A stretch of DNA of 64,000 nt from Diplonema japonicum (taxonomy: Eukaryota > Euglenozoa > Diplonemea > Diplonemida > Diplonemidae). The notes below the pieces were generated by a model. It was not told the origin of the DNA. It did not search any database and worked only from the letters and a program-made list of their open reading frames with translations. Below, piece by piece: positions 10,144-21,370 of this stretch (its first letter is position 1; each line of letters opens with the position of its first letter). The stretch is taken from the NCBI GenBank assembly GCA_964019335.1, contig OZ025648.1:930001-994000 (forward strand), written 5' to 3'. Both the position numbers and the translations under genes were made by a program.

Positions 10144-10768
10144 CTTTTCTGCCGTCCTCCCCACGCTCCCACGACAGTTATTCCACTTCGAAAAAAAAAT
10201 AGTTTTTCCAAATTCCCCACCTTTTTCTTTTCTCTTTTTTGTACCCATCCCATCTTCCTTTCTTGTCCCCCTCTTTTTTTTTTTTCTGCATCACCAGTGT
10301 ATCCCCCTTCCCGCTCCCGGCCAGCAGACGGGCTAAATCAGTATGTCCTTTTAAAAAAATAAGAGCGGGTGTCGCCAATTATCGAATCTTTTTTTTCTTC
10401 TTCTTTTTCTTCTCTCGTTCACCGCCAGCCTGGCGATGAAGAGAAGAAGAAAAAGGAGAGGGAAAAAAAAAGAATCGATAAGAGTTTGCCCCCTTTTATT
10501 CAAAGTTTTCTCAAGAAGGAGAAAAAAAAAAAAGAAAAGGAAAAAAAAAGAGAGAGAGAAACCTGTATCTCGGTGCCTGCCCACCCTCCCCTTCGATTAG
10601 GTAAGTAAGCCTTCCCCTCTTTTTTTTTTTTATATCCCCCTTTTCCCCCTGTTCTTATGCCGTTCTTTGTTATTGTTTACCCCTTTGTCTTTTTTTCTTT
10701 TTCTTTTTCTCTCTTATGTATTTCATTCCGCAAACAAAAATACAACAAGAAAAAGGGGATAAAATACA
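10060..10768. other. Intergenic, pyrimidine tracts, no gene seen
   Basis: About 0.7 kb dominated by T-rich and purine-rich homopolymer tracts, with several pyrimidine tracts ending in AG. Open frames here are homopolymer peptides. The tract at 10675-10720 is a plausible trans-splicing signal for the next gene. Confidence 0.5.
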
Positions 10769-11111
10769 ATGTTACGGGCGACTTTGAGAAAGCTGGGGGG
10801 TGGCGTGGTATGTCCAAAAGAAGACAAAAGAAGATAAATACAAAACCGAACAGCTTCACCCTAACGCAACAAAAAATGGCAGAAAGCCGGGCCAACTAGG
10901 ACCCTACACCATTGGACAGATGTCATCGTATGAGGCCCTCCTCCTTGTTGCCTCTATGGTAATGTGTCTGATCCCCCTTAACCTCTTCTACGGAAAATTC
11001 TATGAACTGAACGAGTCCTCCTGGATCGACAACCACTACAGCCCTGGCTCTCCTTACGAAAGGGAGTGGGAGAAGAAGCACATTTTACCATACAAACACC
11101 TCAGGAACTAG
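10769..11111 (+). CDS. Small single-pass mitochondrial-type membrane protein
   Basis: Exon 1 is 10769-10807 and exon 2 is 10854-11111, joined across a 46-bp GT-AG intron to give 98 residues. Exon 1 encodes MLRATLRKLGGGV, which looks like a mitochondrial presequence: basic, hydroxylated and without acidic residues. One hydrophobic helix (EALLLVASMVMCLIPLNLFY) lies near residues 40-59. The polar C-terminus has Trp and Tyr and ends HILPYKHLRN. Size and topology suit a small accessory subunit of a respiratory complex in the inner membrane. That is inference from shape only; I recognise no named subunit. Confidence 0.65.
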
Positions 11112-11207
11112 GTAAAAAAAAAAAAAAAAAGGATGCAGGGGGGTTTTTTTTTCCCCTTGCTATGTATACTTTTTTTTTTTCTCCTTTTTTTTTCTTCTTT
11201 CTGCAGT

Positions 11208-11239
<32 letters not shown>

Positions 11240-11329
11240 CCTTCTTCCCCGTCCCATCCCCCTTATTCATGTTCATTCCCCCCACCCCACCAGAAAAAGT
11301 TTTAAAATAACCCAACAGGAACTCAATAG

Positions 11330-12682
<1,353 letters not shown>

Positions 12683-13045
12683 GTAGCTTTTTGTAGGCTG
12701 CGAAGCCGTATCCCTCTCTTATCTTTTTATTCTTCTTCCTCTCCTTCCCTTATCCAACCCTTAAAGAAAAAAAAGAAAAAGAATCAACAGAATCAAAGAA
12801 AGGAAAAAGAGCATAGCCATTCTTATTGAACTGCTAAGTCCTTGAAAACTTCTTTATTTCGTTCTTTCTTTCCACGCCCCTCCCACCGTCCCATTCTCCC
12901 TTTTTTGTAGAGCCCATTTTTCTCTCTTTTCTTTTTTTCCATTCTTCTTTTCACCCACCCCACCACATTCGCTCCAACCCACGTCCATTTATTTTTGCCC
13001 CTACTTTTATTTTTTACAATCCCAACAATCAATCAGGTGAAATAT
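12683..13045. other. Intergenic pyrimidine-rich stretch
   Basis: Beta-tubulin 3' flank followed by a C/T-rich tract (about 12840-13036). It ends at CAATCAG (13031-13037), a likely trans-splice acceptor 9 bases before the next ATG. No gene seen. Confidence 0.5.
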
Positions 13046-13966
13046 ATGTACACAGATGTAGGAGGGAGCGTAGCGGGCAAGGGATATCTACATCCATCCG
13101 TGGGCATAGGATTGAGAACTCAGCCTCGACCATTTAGGCCTTATGAAGGTGTGGATGTGGAGTTGGGAAACGCGAAGGTGGAACTGGCCGCAGCGAAGCA
13201 GAGAATGAAGTTGAGGGGGTCGTCGGTTTCACCGGTGAAAGTAAGTCGGCAGCCAGAGTTTATTACGAATAAGAATGGGTTTGCTGTAGGGGTGATAAAA
13301 AGGGAAATGCGACCGGAACCCAGACGACAGACCATTGAATCGGTTCCACCTTCACGGCCTCTTTCAACACCTTACGACACACGGTCCGCTGTGAAACTGG
13401 TCATTCCAGACAGAACAAACAGCCCTCCTCCTTACAACGCATTGGACGACGTGGAAACATTCCCATTAGTGCCGCGAACACCATCGACTTCGTCTCCTCC
13501 GTCACAGTACGAACCGGTTCAGACGCCAGCGCTCTGTCTCGGAGAGGAGGTGTGGGTACCCGATGAGGACACTGTGCGGAACCACGCGACACTTATCAAC
13601 GCATGTAAGTGGTTGGTCAATGCCCCGTTGCTCAGTAAGTTTTGCAACAAAACAGCCGCGATCAGCCACCTTTCTCCTCTTATCGCGACCTGTTACTTTG
13701 CAGACAGCGACGAAGAGATCTTTCTGCCTATCACTCTCTTCTCAAAATCCGGCCGGGAACTCGTGGAGCGTCGCGGTGTTCTAAGGAGCAGACGGCCCTA
13801 CCAAGACCACATTAGCGACACAACAGCATCCACGTCACTCCCCCCCACTCCCCAGTCTCTTCCGCTCACCCCTGTTCCATATAACCCTGTTCCGCATGAC
13901 GCTGTCCGTTGGGATGAGTTCCCGGGAGAGAATATCATCCCTCTTATTAGCAGCCCACGGCATTGA
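13046..13966 (+). CDS. Uncharacterised Pro/Ser-rich protein
   Basis: Single exon, 306 residues. I start at ATG 13046 because a pyrimidine tract ending CAATCAG lies just upstream; the in-frame ATG at 12995 is inside that tract and would be removed by trans-splicing. The first 60 residues are basic, and the middle is Pro/Ser/Thr-rich and probably disordered. A more ordered segment of about 70 residues (near 175-250) contains VWVPDEDTV, an ACKWLVNAPLLSKF helix and EEIFLPITLFSKSGREL. The tail is Pro-rich. No membrane segment and no recognised domain. Confidence 0.75.
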   Translation: MYTDVGGSVAGKGYLHPSVGIGLRTQPRPFRPYEGVDVELGNAKVELAAAKQRMKLRGSSVSPVKVSRQPEFITNKNGFAVGVIKREMRPEPRRQTIESVPPSRPLSTPYDTRSAVKLVIPDRTNSPPPYNALDDVETFPLVPRTPSTSSPPSQYEPVQTPALCLGEEVWVPDEDTVRNHATLINACKWLVNAPLLSKFCNKTAAISHLSPLIATCYFADSDEEIFLPITLFSKSGRELVERRGVLRSRRPYQDHISDTTASTSLPPTPQSLPLTPVPYNPVPHDAVRWDEFPGENIIPLISSPRH

Positions 13967-14136
13967 TGAAAAAAAAACAAAGTTGAATGCACCACACACG
14001 TCTTTTCCCGCCTTAAGTATATGGGCTCGATTTAAGGAATAATATGTCACCAAGCAAGGCTAACGCGTTCGAACCTTACCGGTTCCACAGTATTTCTTCT
14101 TTTTCCTTTCCAAGTGTTGAGTGAGAAAACCACAAT

Positions 14137-14365
14137 AGGATTGATACACTACACTAAAAGAAAGAGGGAACCATGACCTTCAAGGTGTGCTTCACCGGTG
14201 CCAACATGGCAGACATCGACGACCAGCTGCACACGCTGCAGGGGACCTGTGGGCCGAAGCCGCCCAAGCTCGCCCCCCCTCCGCCTCCTCCGTCCCTGCA
14301 CAAAACACACCTGGCACCGACCGCGAAGATGCTTAAAGGCCACCTCGAGTCCATGAAGCACCACT
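14137..14365 (+). repeat. 229-bp perfect duplication, copy 1
   Basis: Bases 14137-14365 are identical to 26159-26387, a constant offset of 12,022. The unit starts at an AG 36 bases before the micro-gene ATG and ends at the first base of its stop codon. Flanks on both sides are unrelated between the copies. Confidence 0.97.
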
Positions 14366-14367
14366 GA
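14173..14367 (+). CDS. Duplicated 64-residue micro-protein, copy 1
   Basis: Encodes 64 residues starting MTFKVCFTGANMADIDDQL, with a central PKLAPPPPPP run and a basic His-rich end (SMKHH). The stop is TGA. An identical protein is encoded at 26195-26389 with stop TAA. Complete identity, including silent sites, plus a shared 36-base leader starting with AG argues for a real expressed gene. Both copies have a pyrimidine-rich tract upstream (here TTCTTCTTTTTCCTTTCC) although those tracts are not homologous. No membrane segment, signal or known domain. Function unknown. Confidence 0.7.
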   Translation: MTFKVCFTGANMADIDDQLHTLQGTCGPKPPKLAPPPPPPSLHKTHLAPTAKMLKGHLESMKHH

Positions 14368-14531
14368 TCTGAAGGTCCAAAGAAAGCACTCCCCTTTCCT
14401 CTTCTATTTATTGAACACTTACCCGATATTATACCCAACAAACACTTTTTTTTTTCTTACTTCTTTTTCTGCTTTTGCTTCTTCTTGAAACCCACTTGAA
14501 ACCCGACTGTCAGGGGGCGGGGAAGAAAGAA

Positions 14532-17500
14532 ATGATTATTAAGGTAGCAGCAGACAGGGAGCTGCTGCAAGAAGGCGGGTGTGATGTGAAAGAACTCGTG
14601 TGGACATTGGGGGCGTCACAGGCATTTCTAGTAGCCGTGCCGGCGTTGAAGAAACAACTAAGGATAGTGACGATAACATCGGGGTTTACCGAGCATGGTT
14701 ATGACCTTTACACGGTAAGGCACACACAAGAAGGACCTGTACCTGACAGGCTGATTGACATCACGGAGACGCCGGATATGTACGGGATGAGGAGTGGGAG
14801 TTGGGTATATGTGAAAAGGCTTCCCGTGTCTATGATGACAGCTGTGCTAACAAAGGAGGTCGTGAAGTGTGGGGAGCCGTTTGAGGTTTTGGTCCGTGCC
14901 ACAGATTCGCGGAACAACGCTCGCCCGCTCCCGTCAGGCGGCCGTGTTCGCCTGTTCCCAAAGTTACTGAACCCTACCCCTTTGAATTCTTCGACGGAGC
15001 TCCTTGGTGATCTGACCCAAGGAACCGGTGATGGGCGGCAGGTTGAGTTCCATTTCTCTGGCCTCCGCATCGAGCACTCCGGGAAGTACATCATCCGAAC
15101 AGAGCACACCGCTTCCTCCGGGCAGACCCCCGTCGACCCAGGAAGCACCAAGATCCTCACCGTCTCTTCAGAACCCTTCCCCACCATCTCCGTGTGCAGC
15201 ATTAAGAACATCGGTGTCTACGCGTTTGAATTCCGCTTTGTGTCCTCGCACCACGGTCACTTCTGTTACATGATCTTCAGGAAGGATAACCCCGCGCACA
15301 AGGCCATCCGCGTGCAGGACATCAAAAAGCAATCATCGCGAGCCATCGATATCGAGAGGAACAAGGGCGCGATGCTGATGCGGGAGCGCGGGGTCGAGCA
15401 AGGCGAAGGATGCAGCGTGGTACCTGGGTGTTTGGGAGCCGGTATCCTAGATGTCATACCCGGGTTGCAAACTGCACAGGTTGTGTTCAAACCCATCATC
15501 GACGATACATATGTCGTGCTGGCTATGACAGACAACTGCGCAGGAACAAACCCCAACGAAGAGCTGATCCAGTGTGACGTCTTGGCCACTGAATCACACC
15601 CGCTTACCCCGCTCCTTACAAATACTGAGGTTCAAAGCACACCCAGCGGGAAGGGTGGGTTGAAGTTCACCTTCGACGCTTCGGAGGCGGGTAACATCCA
15701 CTACATCGTCACCTTAGAGAACGTGTACCATCCTGTCGAGGCCGAGGAGGTCATCACCGATGTCAAAAATGGCACGCAAGTGTACGGGATGGTGGCATCG
15801 GGTTCGCTCTCCGTCGGACGGGGTCTAGGCCACTCCACCTTCCTTTTCGTTGAAGGATTGGAACCAGGGGTTTTGTATGACTTCTGGTGGGCGGCCGAAC
15901 CCTTGCAGTACATCGAAGGCGTTCACCGTAAACCACCACCGCAAGGCGCTGTGAAGCTCCTCCCACCACCTGAGAGGCTGGCCGTCGTTGTACCGTACGC
16001 CGACCCTCCTCACATAACATCTTTCTCGCTGCTCCCTGTTGATGGTAGGTTAGCCATTCGCGTTCATTTTGAAACGGACTGCCCCGGTACAGTGTACTTC
16101 ATGTTGGTGACCGCCGGCCGTGGGCATCTTATCACGCCCGCAGTGCTCACATCAATGGTGAGGACAGGGTTGCCTGATGCTAGGCCTGAAGTGATATCTG
16201 TGTGCAAATTTGCAGCTTTATCATCAGGACCTCATAGCCTTGTCGTTTCACACCCCGTCCCGAAGGAGCTCACCGGCGCTCAGTTCACGCAAAAGCTCGA
16301 GCCCGAAACTGCGTACGAAGGGTTTTTCCTCAGCGACAACACGATGGGGAACAACCCCGGGCTGAAGATATCGCAGGGGTACCCTGTGGTGCTGCCTGAA
16401 GTGATTGAACTTGCGGGGGATATGGAAACGGACGAGGAATCCGAAGAGCCTGATAAGCCGGAGTCTGTTCAGGAAGCGATCAAGGCGGTGGAGTTCGAAG
16501 TGGAGGAAGAAGAAGCCGCGGACAGCATAATAGGGGGTTATGAAGGGTCTGAAAGACGGCCTGATTTAGAAGCCCTGCAGTCTTTGTTTTCACGCGATGT
16601 CCTCCTTGAGGATCACACGGTGCTTCCATACCACGGCGCGGCGGCGTTACAAGACGCTTTTGCAAACTCTGAGATGTCTGCTAAGCTCGACGCAAGGATG
16701 CTTCGTGATCAGTTCGTGTACACCCAGCAGCGGGTGCTTGATCTTGAAACCACATTGAGCACCTGCAAACAAACACTGGGCGCAAATCTACAGGAAACCG
16801 GATTGTTTGCAAAACGCCTCAAAGACCTGCAGCAGGAGCTCAACGCGAAGAAAGCGTTAAAAAAAGGTTTGGAAAAATGGAAAGCGGAGCACAATGACAT
16901 GGTGAAGGAACAAGTTCTGGCCGAGAAACGTGAAATTGAAAAGGAGATCGAGCTGGTGCTCGAGGGAAATAGGCAGTGGGAGGAGAGGGTTCAGGAAACA
17001 GAAGAATGCAACAAGATCTTGTCGGAGATGATCGAGAAGTTAGAACAGAAGAGGAAGGATTTCATCAAATCGTTGGAAGAGCGGTGTGTGTATCACAAGA
17101 CGGAGTTGAAGAGGTCGAAGGATCGCATGGATGAGGTGCTTGCTTTGAGGAAAGTGAAGGAAGAGCAGGATTTTGAAATTGCAAAGTTGACCGAGCGAAT
17201 AGATTTCTTGGTTGTAGATGTCAAACCAGAACAGGAACGGACCAAAGAACACCGAGATGTTCGTGAGCTGGAAGAACCTGAGCCGAGCATCATCACGCGT
17301 GCCCTTGTCATCCCGAAGGGCGGCCTCCGCGTCCTCACTACTGTGAACGGTACAGGCCTCCAAGCCCTTCGGTTCCAGCACCATGTCAACGCCGAGGTTG
17401 TTAATGTCGGTGGGACAGAGAACGAGCTCCGTGTCACAGGAGAGTCCTCCAACGTCTTACAGTTCATTAAAGAGATCGAAGAAATCTACGAGGAGCTGAA

Positions 17501-17540
17501 GCGCTCCACCCCCGGCCCCCCTAGAGCCCCCATATTTTAG
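14532..17540 (+). CDS. Large protein with repeated beta-type modules and C-terminal coiled coil
   Basis: Single exon, 1002 residues from ATG 14532, which follows an acceptor-like CTGTCAG at 14507-14513. The N-terminal two thirds look like a chain of beta-rich modules. Three similar segments occur near residues 219-270 (AFEFRFVSSHHGHFCYMIF), 360-407 (LKFTFDASEAGNIHYIVTL) and 490-533 (LAIRVHFETDCPGTVYFML). Each is followed by a turn that could close an Ig- or fibronectin-like fold, with phrases such as LEPGVLYDFWWAAEP. An acidic linker (about 630-690) leads to a long coiled coil (about 720-900) and a short C-terminal globular piece. There is no signal peptide or membrane helix, so it is probably an intracellular, perhaps flagellar or cytoskeletal, protein. 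Family not recognised. Confidence 0.85.
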   Translation: MIIKVAADRELLQEGGCDVKELVWTLGASQAFLVAVPALKKQLRIVTITSGFTEHGYDLYTVRHTQEGPVPDRLIDITETPDMYGMRSGSWVYVKRLPVSMMTAVLTKEVVKCGEPFEVLVRATDSRNNARPLPSGGRVRLFPKLLNPTPLNSSTELLGDLTQGTGDGRQVEFHFSGLRIEHSGKYIIRTEHTASSGQTPVDPGSTKILTVSSEPFPTISVCSIKNIGVYAFEFRFVSSHHGHFCYMIFRKDNPAHKAIRVQDIKKQSSRAIDIERNKGAMLMRERGVEQGEGCSVVPGCLGAGILDVIPGLQTAQVVFKPIIDDTYVVLAMTDNCAGTNPNEELIQCDVLATESHPLTPLLTNTEVQSTPSGKGGLKFTFDASEAGNIHYIVTLENVYHPVEAEEVITDVKNGTQVYGMVASGSLSVGRGLGHSTFLFVEGLEPGVLYDFWWAAEPLQYIEGVHRKPPPQGAVKLLPPPERLAVVVPYADPPHITSFSLLPVDGRLAIRVHFETDCPGTVYFMLVTAGRGHLITPAVLTSMVRTGLPDARPEVISVCKFAALSSGPHSLVVSHPVPKELTGAQFTQKLEPETAYEGFFLSDNTMGNNPGLKISQGYPVVLPEVIELAGDMETDEESEEPDKPESVQEAIKAVEFEVEEEEAADSIIGGYEGSERRPDLEALQSLFSRDVLLEDHTVLPYHGAAALQDAFANSEMSAKLDARMLRDQFVYTQQRVLDLETTLSTCKQTLGANLQETGLFAKRLKDLQQELNAKKALKKGLEKWKAEHNDMVKEQVLAEKREIEKEIELVLEGNRQWEERVQETEECNKILSEMIEKLEQKRKDFIKSLEERCVYHKTELKRSKDRMDEVLALRKVKEEQDFEIAKLTERIDFLVVDVKPEQERTKEHRDVRELEEPEPSIITRALVIPKGGLRVLTTVNGTGLQALRFQHHVNAEVVNVGGTENELRVTGESSNVLQFIKEIEEIYEELKRSTPGPPRAPIF

Positions 17541-17635
17541 ATACCAGTTATTTGTTTGTATTCCCCCTTTTTAATGGTTTTTTTATTTTTTATTTTTTTA
17601 TAATAATCGTATTCCTATCCATCTCTCCAAGGACC

Positions 17636-18679
17636 ATGTTCCGCACCACACGATGTCTGTTGGATCAGAAGCTCGGCAAGGAGGTCCGGGTGGCGTTGAA
17701 GGCGATGAAAGTCGACATGCGTGTCTCAAGGCAAGAGTTGAAATTGAAATACCGAGATCTTGCAAAGAAATACCACCCTGATTTGAACCAGGGAAACGAT
17801 GAGATGATGAAGGAGCTGAATAAGGCGTACGGAGTGGTAGACACATACCTGGAAACAAGGGTTTTTGCGAAGGGAAAAACGGACGAAAAAAAACCACGAC
17901 GGGACGAACAAAGATCGGAGAAGAAGAAAGAGGTGACCTTGGTCGAACAGCTAGCGCGGTGGATGCGCGAAGGGGACACCAACATCCAGAACCCTTTGAA
18001 AGAGTTCAACGAGTATGTAACAAAGGCCGACGATCAGAAGCTGCGCGAAGTAATGGGAAGCGAAGAGGACGAGCTGAAATGGGCAGAACAGTTCCAAGCT
18101 GAACAGTTGCAAAAAGCACAAAAGAAAAATGAATGGAAGTTCAACTCCAAAAGGTACACCGGTTCGAATCCATTTGACCGACACTCTCCTGACGCTTCCG
18201 CAGAACGGTTGAGAAACATCACCTTGTTAGACCCGGACATGTACTGGCAGCAGCCCTTGACACCCCCTTCCGCACCACAAGGTAGCTTTCCAACACGGAG
18301 CAATCCACACATTGCCCTTGTTAGTGAGAGGCGGAAGGAGAAATTCTTCAACGCAACAGCTTGGAAACTGATTGACGAGGAGAGATCGGCCGCAAAGCGA
18401 AGGGCAGCGCTTCGATCTGTGAAGTACTTCAACTACCTGCGTCGTGCGGAGCCTGTCGGGCTCGCTGCGTTGGAGAAGAAAACAGAACTTCTACACGAAG
18501 CAGCCGTCCAAAGAGTCTCTCTCCCAGAAGTGTCTGGTGATGTCTCAAGCCATGGCACCCGCGCTCCCTTGAAAATGAGGAAGTCGAAGTCACTAGTGAC
18601 ATTCACATCGCGGGACCACGGAGGCAACCCTGTCACGGTGACAATGAACAAGGCAAAATTTTTAAGCAGCGGTGTTTGA
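17636..18679 (+). CDS. J-domain (DnaJ-like) protein
   Basis: Single exon, 347 residues. ATG 17636 follows CTCTCCAAG, a good trans-splice acceptor; upstream in-frame sequence is a T-rich tract. The N-terminus MFRTTRCLLDQKLGK looks like a mitochondrial presequence. A J domain spans about residues 17-75: helix, ELKLKYRDLAKKYHPDLN with the HPD signature that stimulates Hsp70 ATPase, then an Asn-Lys-Ala-Tyr helix. The remainder is charged, without the Gly/Phe or zinc-finger regions of type I/II DnaJ, so it is a type III co-chaperone. A mitochondrial location is inferred from the presequence only. Intergenic distances are short (95 bp upstream, 48 bp downstream). Confidence 0.85.
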   Translation: MFRTTRCLLDQKLGKEVRVALKAMKVDMRVSRQELKLKYRDLAKKYHPDLNQGNDEMMKELNKAYGVVDTYLETRVFAKGKTDEKKPRRDEQRSEKKKEVTLVEQLARWMREGDTNIQNPLKEFNEYVTKADDQKLREVMGSEEDELKWAEQFQAEQLQKAQKKNEWKFNSKRYTGSNPFDRHSPDASAERLRNITLLDPDMYWQQPLTPPSAPQGSFPTRSNPHIALVSERRKEKFFNATAWKLIDEERSAAKRRAALRSVKYFNYLRRAEPVGLAALEKKTELLHEAAVQRVSLPEVSGDVSSHGTRAPLKMRKSKSLVTFTSRDHGGNPVTVTMNKAKFLSSGV

Positions 18680-18727
18680 AGTAGTTCATATTTGTTTTCT
18701 TCTTTCCCTTTAAACCCTTAAAAAGTG

Positions 18728-19932
18728 ATGTCATATGACCTTTGCAACGGGAACAGTTCATGGCCCAGCCCGCCCTGCCCCGATATGAAAGACGGGCGGC
18801 ATCTTATACAATGGGCCGCATCGCGGCCTTACCCTTCCACGTGTACTTACACAACAGTGGAGACGATGTCGGTGGTGATGGGGATGCTGAGTATATTGTT
18901 CTGGATGATGGTCACGATGCCGCAGCTTTGGGTGAACTACAAAACTAAACAGGCAGAGGGTCTGAGTATATTCTTCTTGCTGCAGTGGTTCGGCGGGGAC
19001 ATCACGAACCTCGCGGGGTGCTTCCTCACAAAGCAGACGGCGTCGCAGACGTTCCTCGCCATGTATTATGTAATGCAGGACATCTGCCTCACCTCGCAGT
19101 TCATATATTACACAAGAATTTACAAACGGGAAGACGGCAACGATGAAAGCTCAACGGTCGCTGCCTCCCCGAGCAAACAAACAACTTTAGGCGACCTACG
19201 AAGAGGCATCAACAACAACGACGACGATCCAGCCACACCGTCTGTCAAACAGGTCTTCACACGAAGCGGTTCCTACGTCCTCGCATCATCGAAGTCACCA
19301 CCCGGCGTGGTTTTGAAGGGAGCGTTGGTAATTCTGCTGTGCTCTACGGGAGGGTTGATAACAGCAGGGCTGAATCAAAACCCTGCCAGTGAAGGGCAGT
19401 TCACACCGTCTAGAAGACTTCTTCAACAACACGATTCAGACACAGACTCCTCTCCCAGTATGTCGGCAGAGCAGTACTACATTGGGATCGCTATTGGATG
19501 GCTTTCAGCTGCTTTGTACTTATGCTCGCGTGTGCCGCAGTTGGTTAAGAATTGGAAACGCGGGTCAACAGATGGATTGTCGCCTGTTATGTTCACAATG
19601 GCCGTGTGTGCAAATGTGACGTACTTTTTAGGGATGATTTTGTTGGACTCTTCTGCAGATGCTGTGCAGTGTCATCTGCCGTGGATCGTCGGTTCCCTCG
19701 GTACTGTTCAGTTTGACGTTCTGGCTTTGTTCCAGTTTCTCTACTACAACATGAAGAACAAGCAGGGTTGTAAGGGGGAACTGGAGGAAGACACCGACCC
19801 AAACAAGGAAGGTAAAATATCCGATATATTCATCCCCGAACCCGAAGAAGAGAAAACACCGATGATTCTGCATCATGAAGCACGTGGACACCCCATCCGA
19901 ACAGGGTACTACGGGAGGCTCGGAGTTTTTTG

Positions 19933-19933
<1 letters not shown>
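18728..19933 (+). CDS. PQ-loop repeat membrane protein (SLC66A1/Ypq1-like)
   Basis: Single exon, 401 residues from ATG 18728, just after AAAAG and a pyrimidine tract. Two PQ-loop repeats are clear: MPQLWVNYKTKQAEGLS near residue 64 and VPQLVKNWKRGSTDGLS near residue 272. Each sits at the start of a triple-helix bundle, giving about seven membrane helices. A polar 100-residue insert separates the bundles, and an acidic C-terminal tail follows. The architecture and the GDITNLAG phrase after the first PQ motif match lysosomal/vacuolar cationic amino-acid exporters. I therefore infer basic amino-acid export from an acidic compartment. Other PQ-loop proteins (cystinosin, MPDU1) fit less well. Confidence 0.85.
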
Positions 19934-19968
<35 letters not shown>

Positions 19969-20495
19969 GTATCAACAACGGATGTATCCGAGAAATAGAA
20001 TGGGAGGGAGATAAACAAAAGAAGAGAAAAAAAAAAGAAATTGCTACTATGCAGAAAAAAAAAATAATTTTTTCATTTTTTTTTTTCCAAATGTTCTCTG
20101 TTCTGTTTTTTTTTTTTTTTTTTTTTTTTTCCCGCTCAGGGGGAAGACATACAATGCAATCTCTTATACAGCACCCTGCCCCCGCGCTGTCCCTTCCCCC
20201 CTGAAACTTCTTTCTCCTAGGCTCTATCCAGGAGGTCGCTAATAAAACGTAAGACCCCAGTTCAAGAAACACGCATCATTTCTTTTCATTTACCCCCCCC
20301 CCCCCTCCCATCTTATCTATCTCAATGTATTTTTTGCATTCTTTAAAATCCCAAATAATCAAAACTAACAAAATAATACCCCAAAGGTTGGGAGGAGGGA
20401 GGCGAGGGAGGGGGGGTTTTTTTTACGAAAAAACCGGCAAAGAAAAAAAGAAAGGGAAAAAAAAAAGAGAGAGCCAAAAAAAAATATATATATCA
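19934..20495. other. Intergenic, poly-A/T/C runs
   Basis: About 0.56 kb with an A30-plus run right after the previous stop, T- and C-runs and an A/G-rich leader before the next ATG. The pyrimidine tract around 20290-20330 is the likeliest trans-splicing signal. No gene seen. Confidence 0.5.
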
Positions 20496-21321
20496 ATGGG
20501 GTGCTGCGGGAGCTCAGATGGAAAGCCGCCTGTGGCGAAGCAAGTAGCTCCACCTTCGAAACAGGTAAAGAAACAACCAGTGACAAACGCCAAGGCGACA
20601 AAAGCGGTAGATGTACCAGAGAAACCAGAACCTGTGTCGCCTCCCACGAAAAACCCGAAGGAGGAGGCGGTGGTGACACAGCACAACAACAACGAGGCTG
20701 ACCTCATCAGCAACACTGCGAAGGATACAACGGTGCCTGAGGATCAAGCAGGGCAGCACCCCCGGCGGTCGGTTCCAACGATCCCCCGCCTTGACGTGGG
20801 GAAAGCCATGGAGCTGCAGTACAAACAAGCTAAGGAAATGATCGAGGGCGTCGGCGAAGAAGAGGAAGACGAGGAAAGCGGTTCCCTTCCACCGACCCCA
20901 CATTCTGCTGGAGAAGACATCGACAACAGAGACTGGCAAGCTTCGCCCATTCAAATCCATCGGGACAGTTCTGCTGGCGTGCAAGGACTTAATGAAACGG
21001 TCGTTGGCATCAACGACACCACCACAGGAACCGAGGTCCGAGGGGTGGGCGTCCTTTCATCGACAAAGCGTACGAACGCCGACGACCTCGAAGAAGAAGA
21101 AGAAGAAGAGGAAGAGGAAGAGGAGGAAGTACAAGAACAAGAAGAACCACCTGCCGTCGAAAGCAACGAACCGACAAAACCTTCAGAGGAACCAGAAGAA
21201 ATATGCAAGAAAGAAGAAGATGTAAAAGAAGAGAAACCCTTCGAACCGGAAAGCAGCCAACCGCTTGACATAAAGCAGGTCGAGATACCTGAAGAAGAAG
21301 GCCCACCATCGCAGAACGAAA

Positions 21322-21370
<49 letters not shown>

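Noticed and set aside
14040-14100. B-box-like GGTTCGAAC on the minus strand near 14070
   Set aside because: No acceptor or anticodon stem can be formed around it, so no tRNA.
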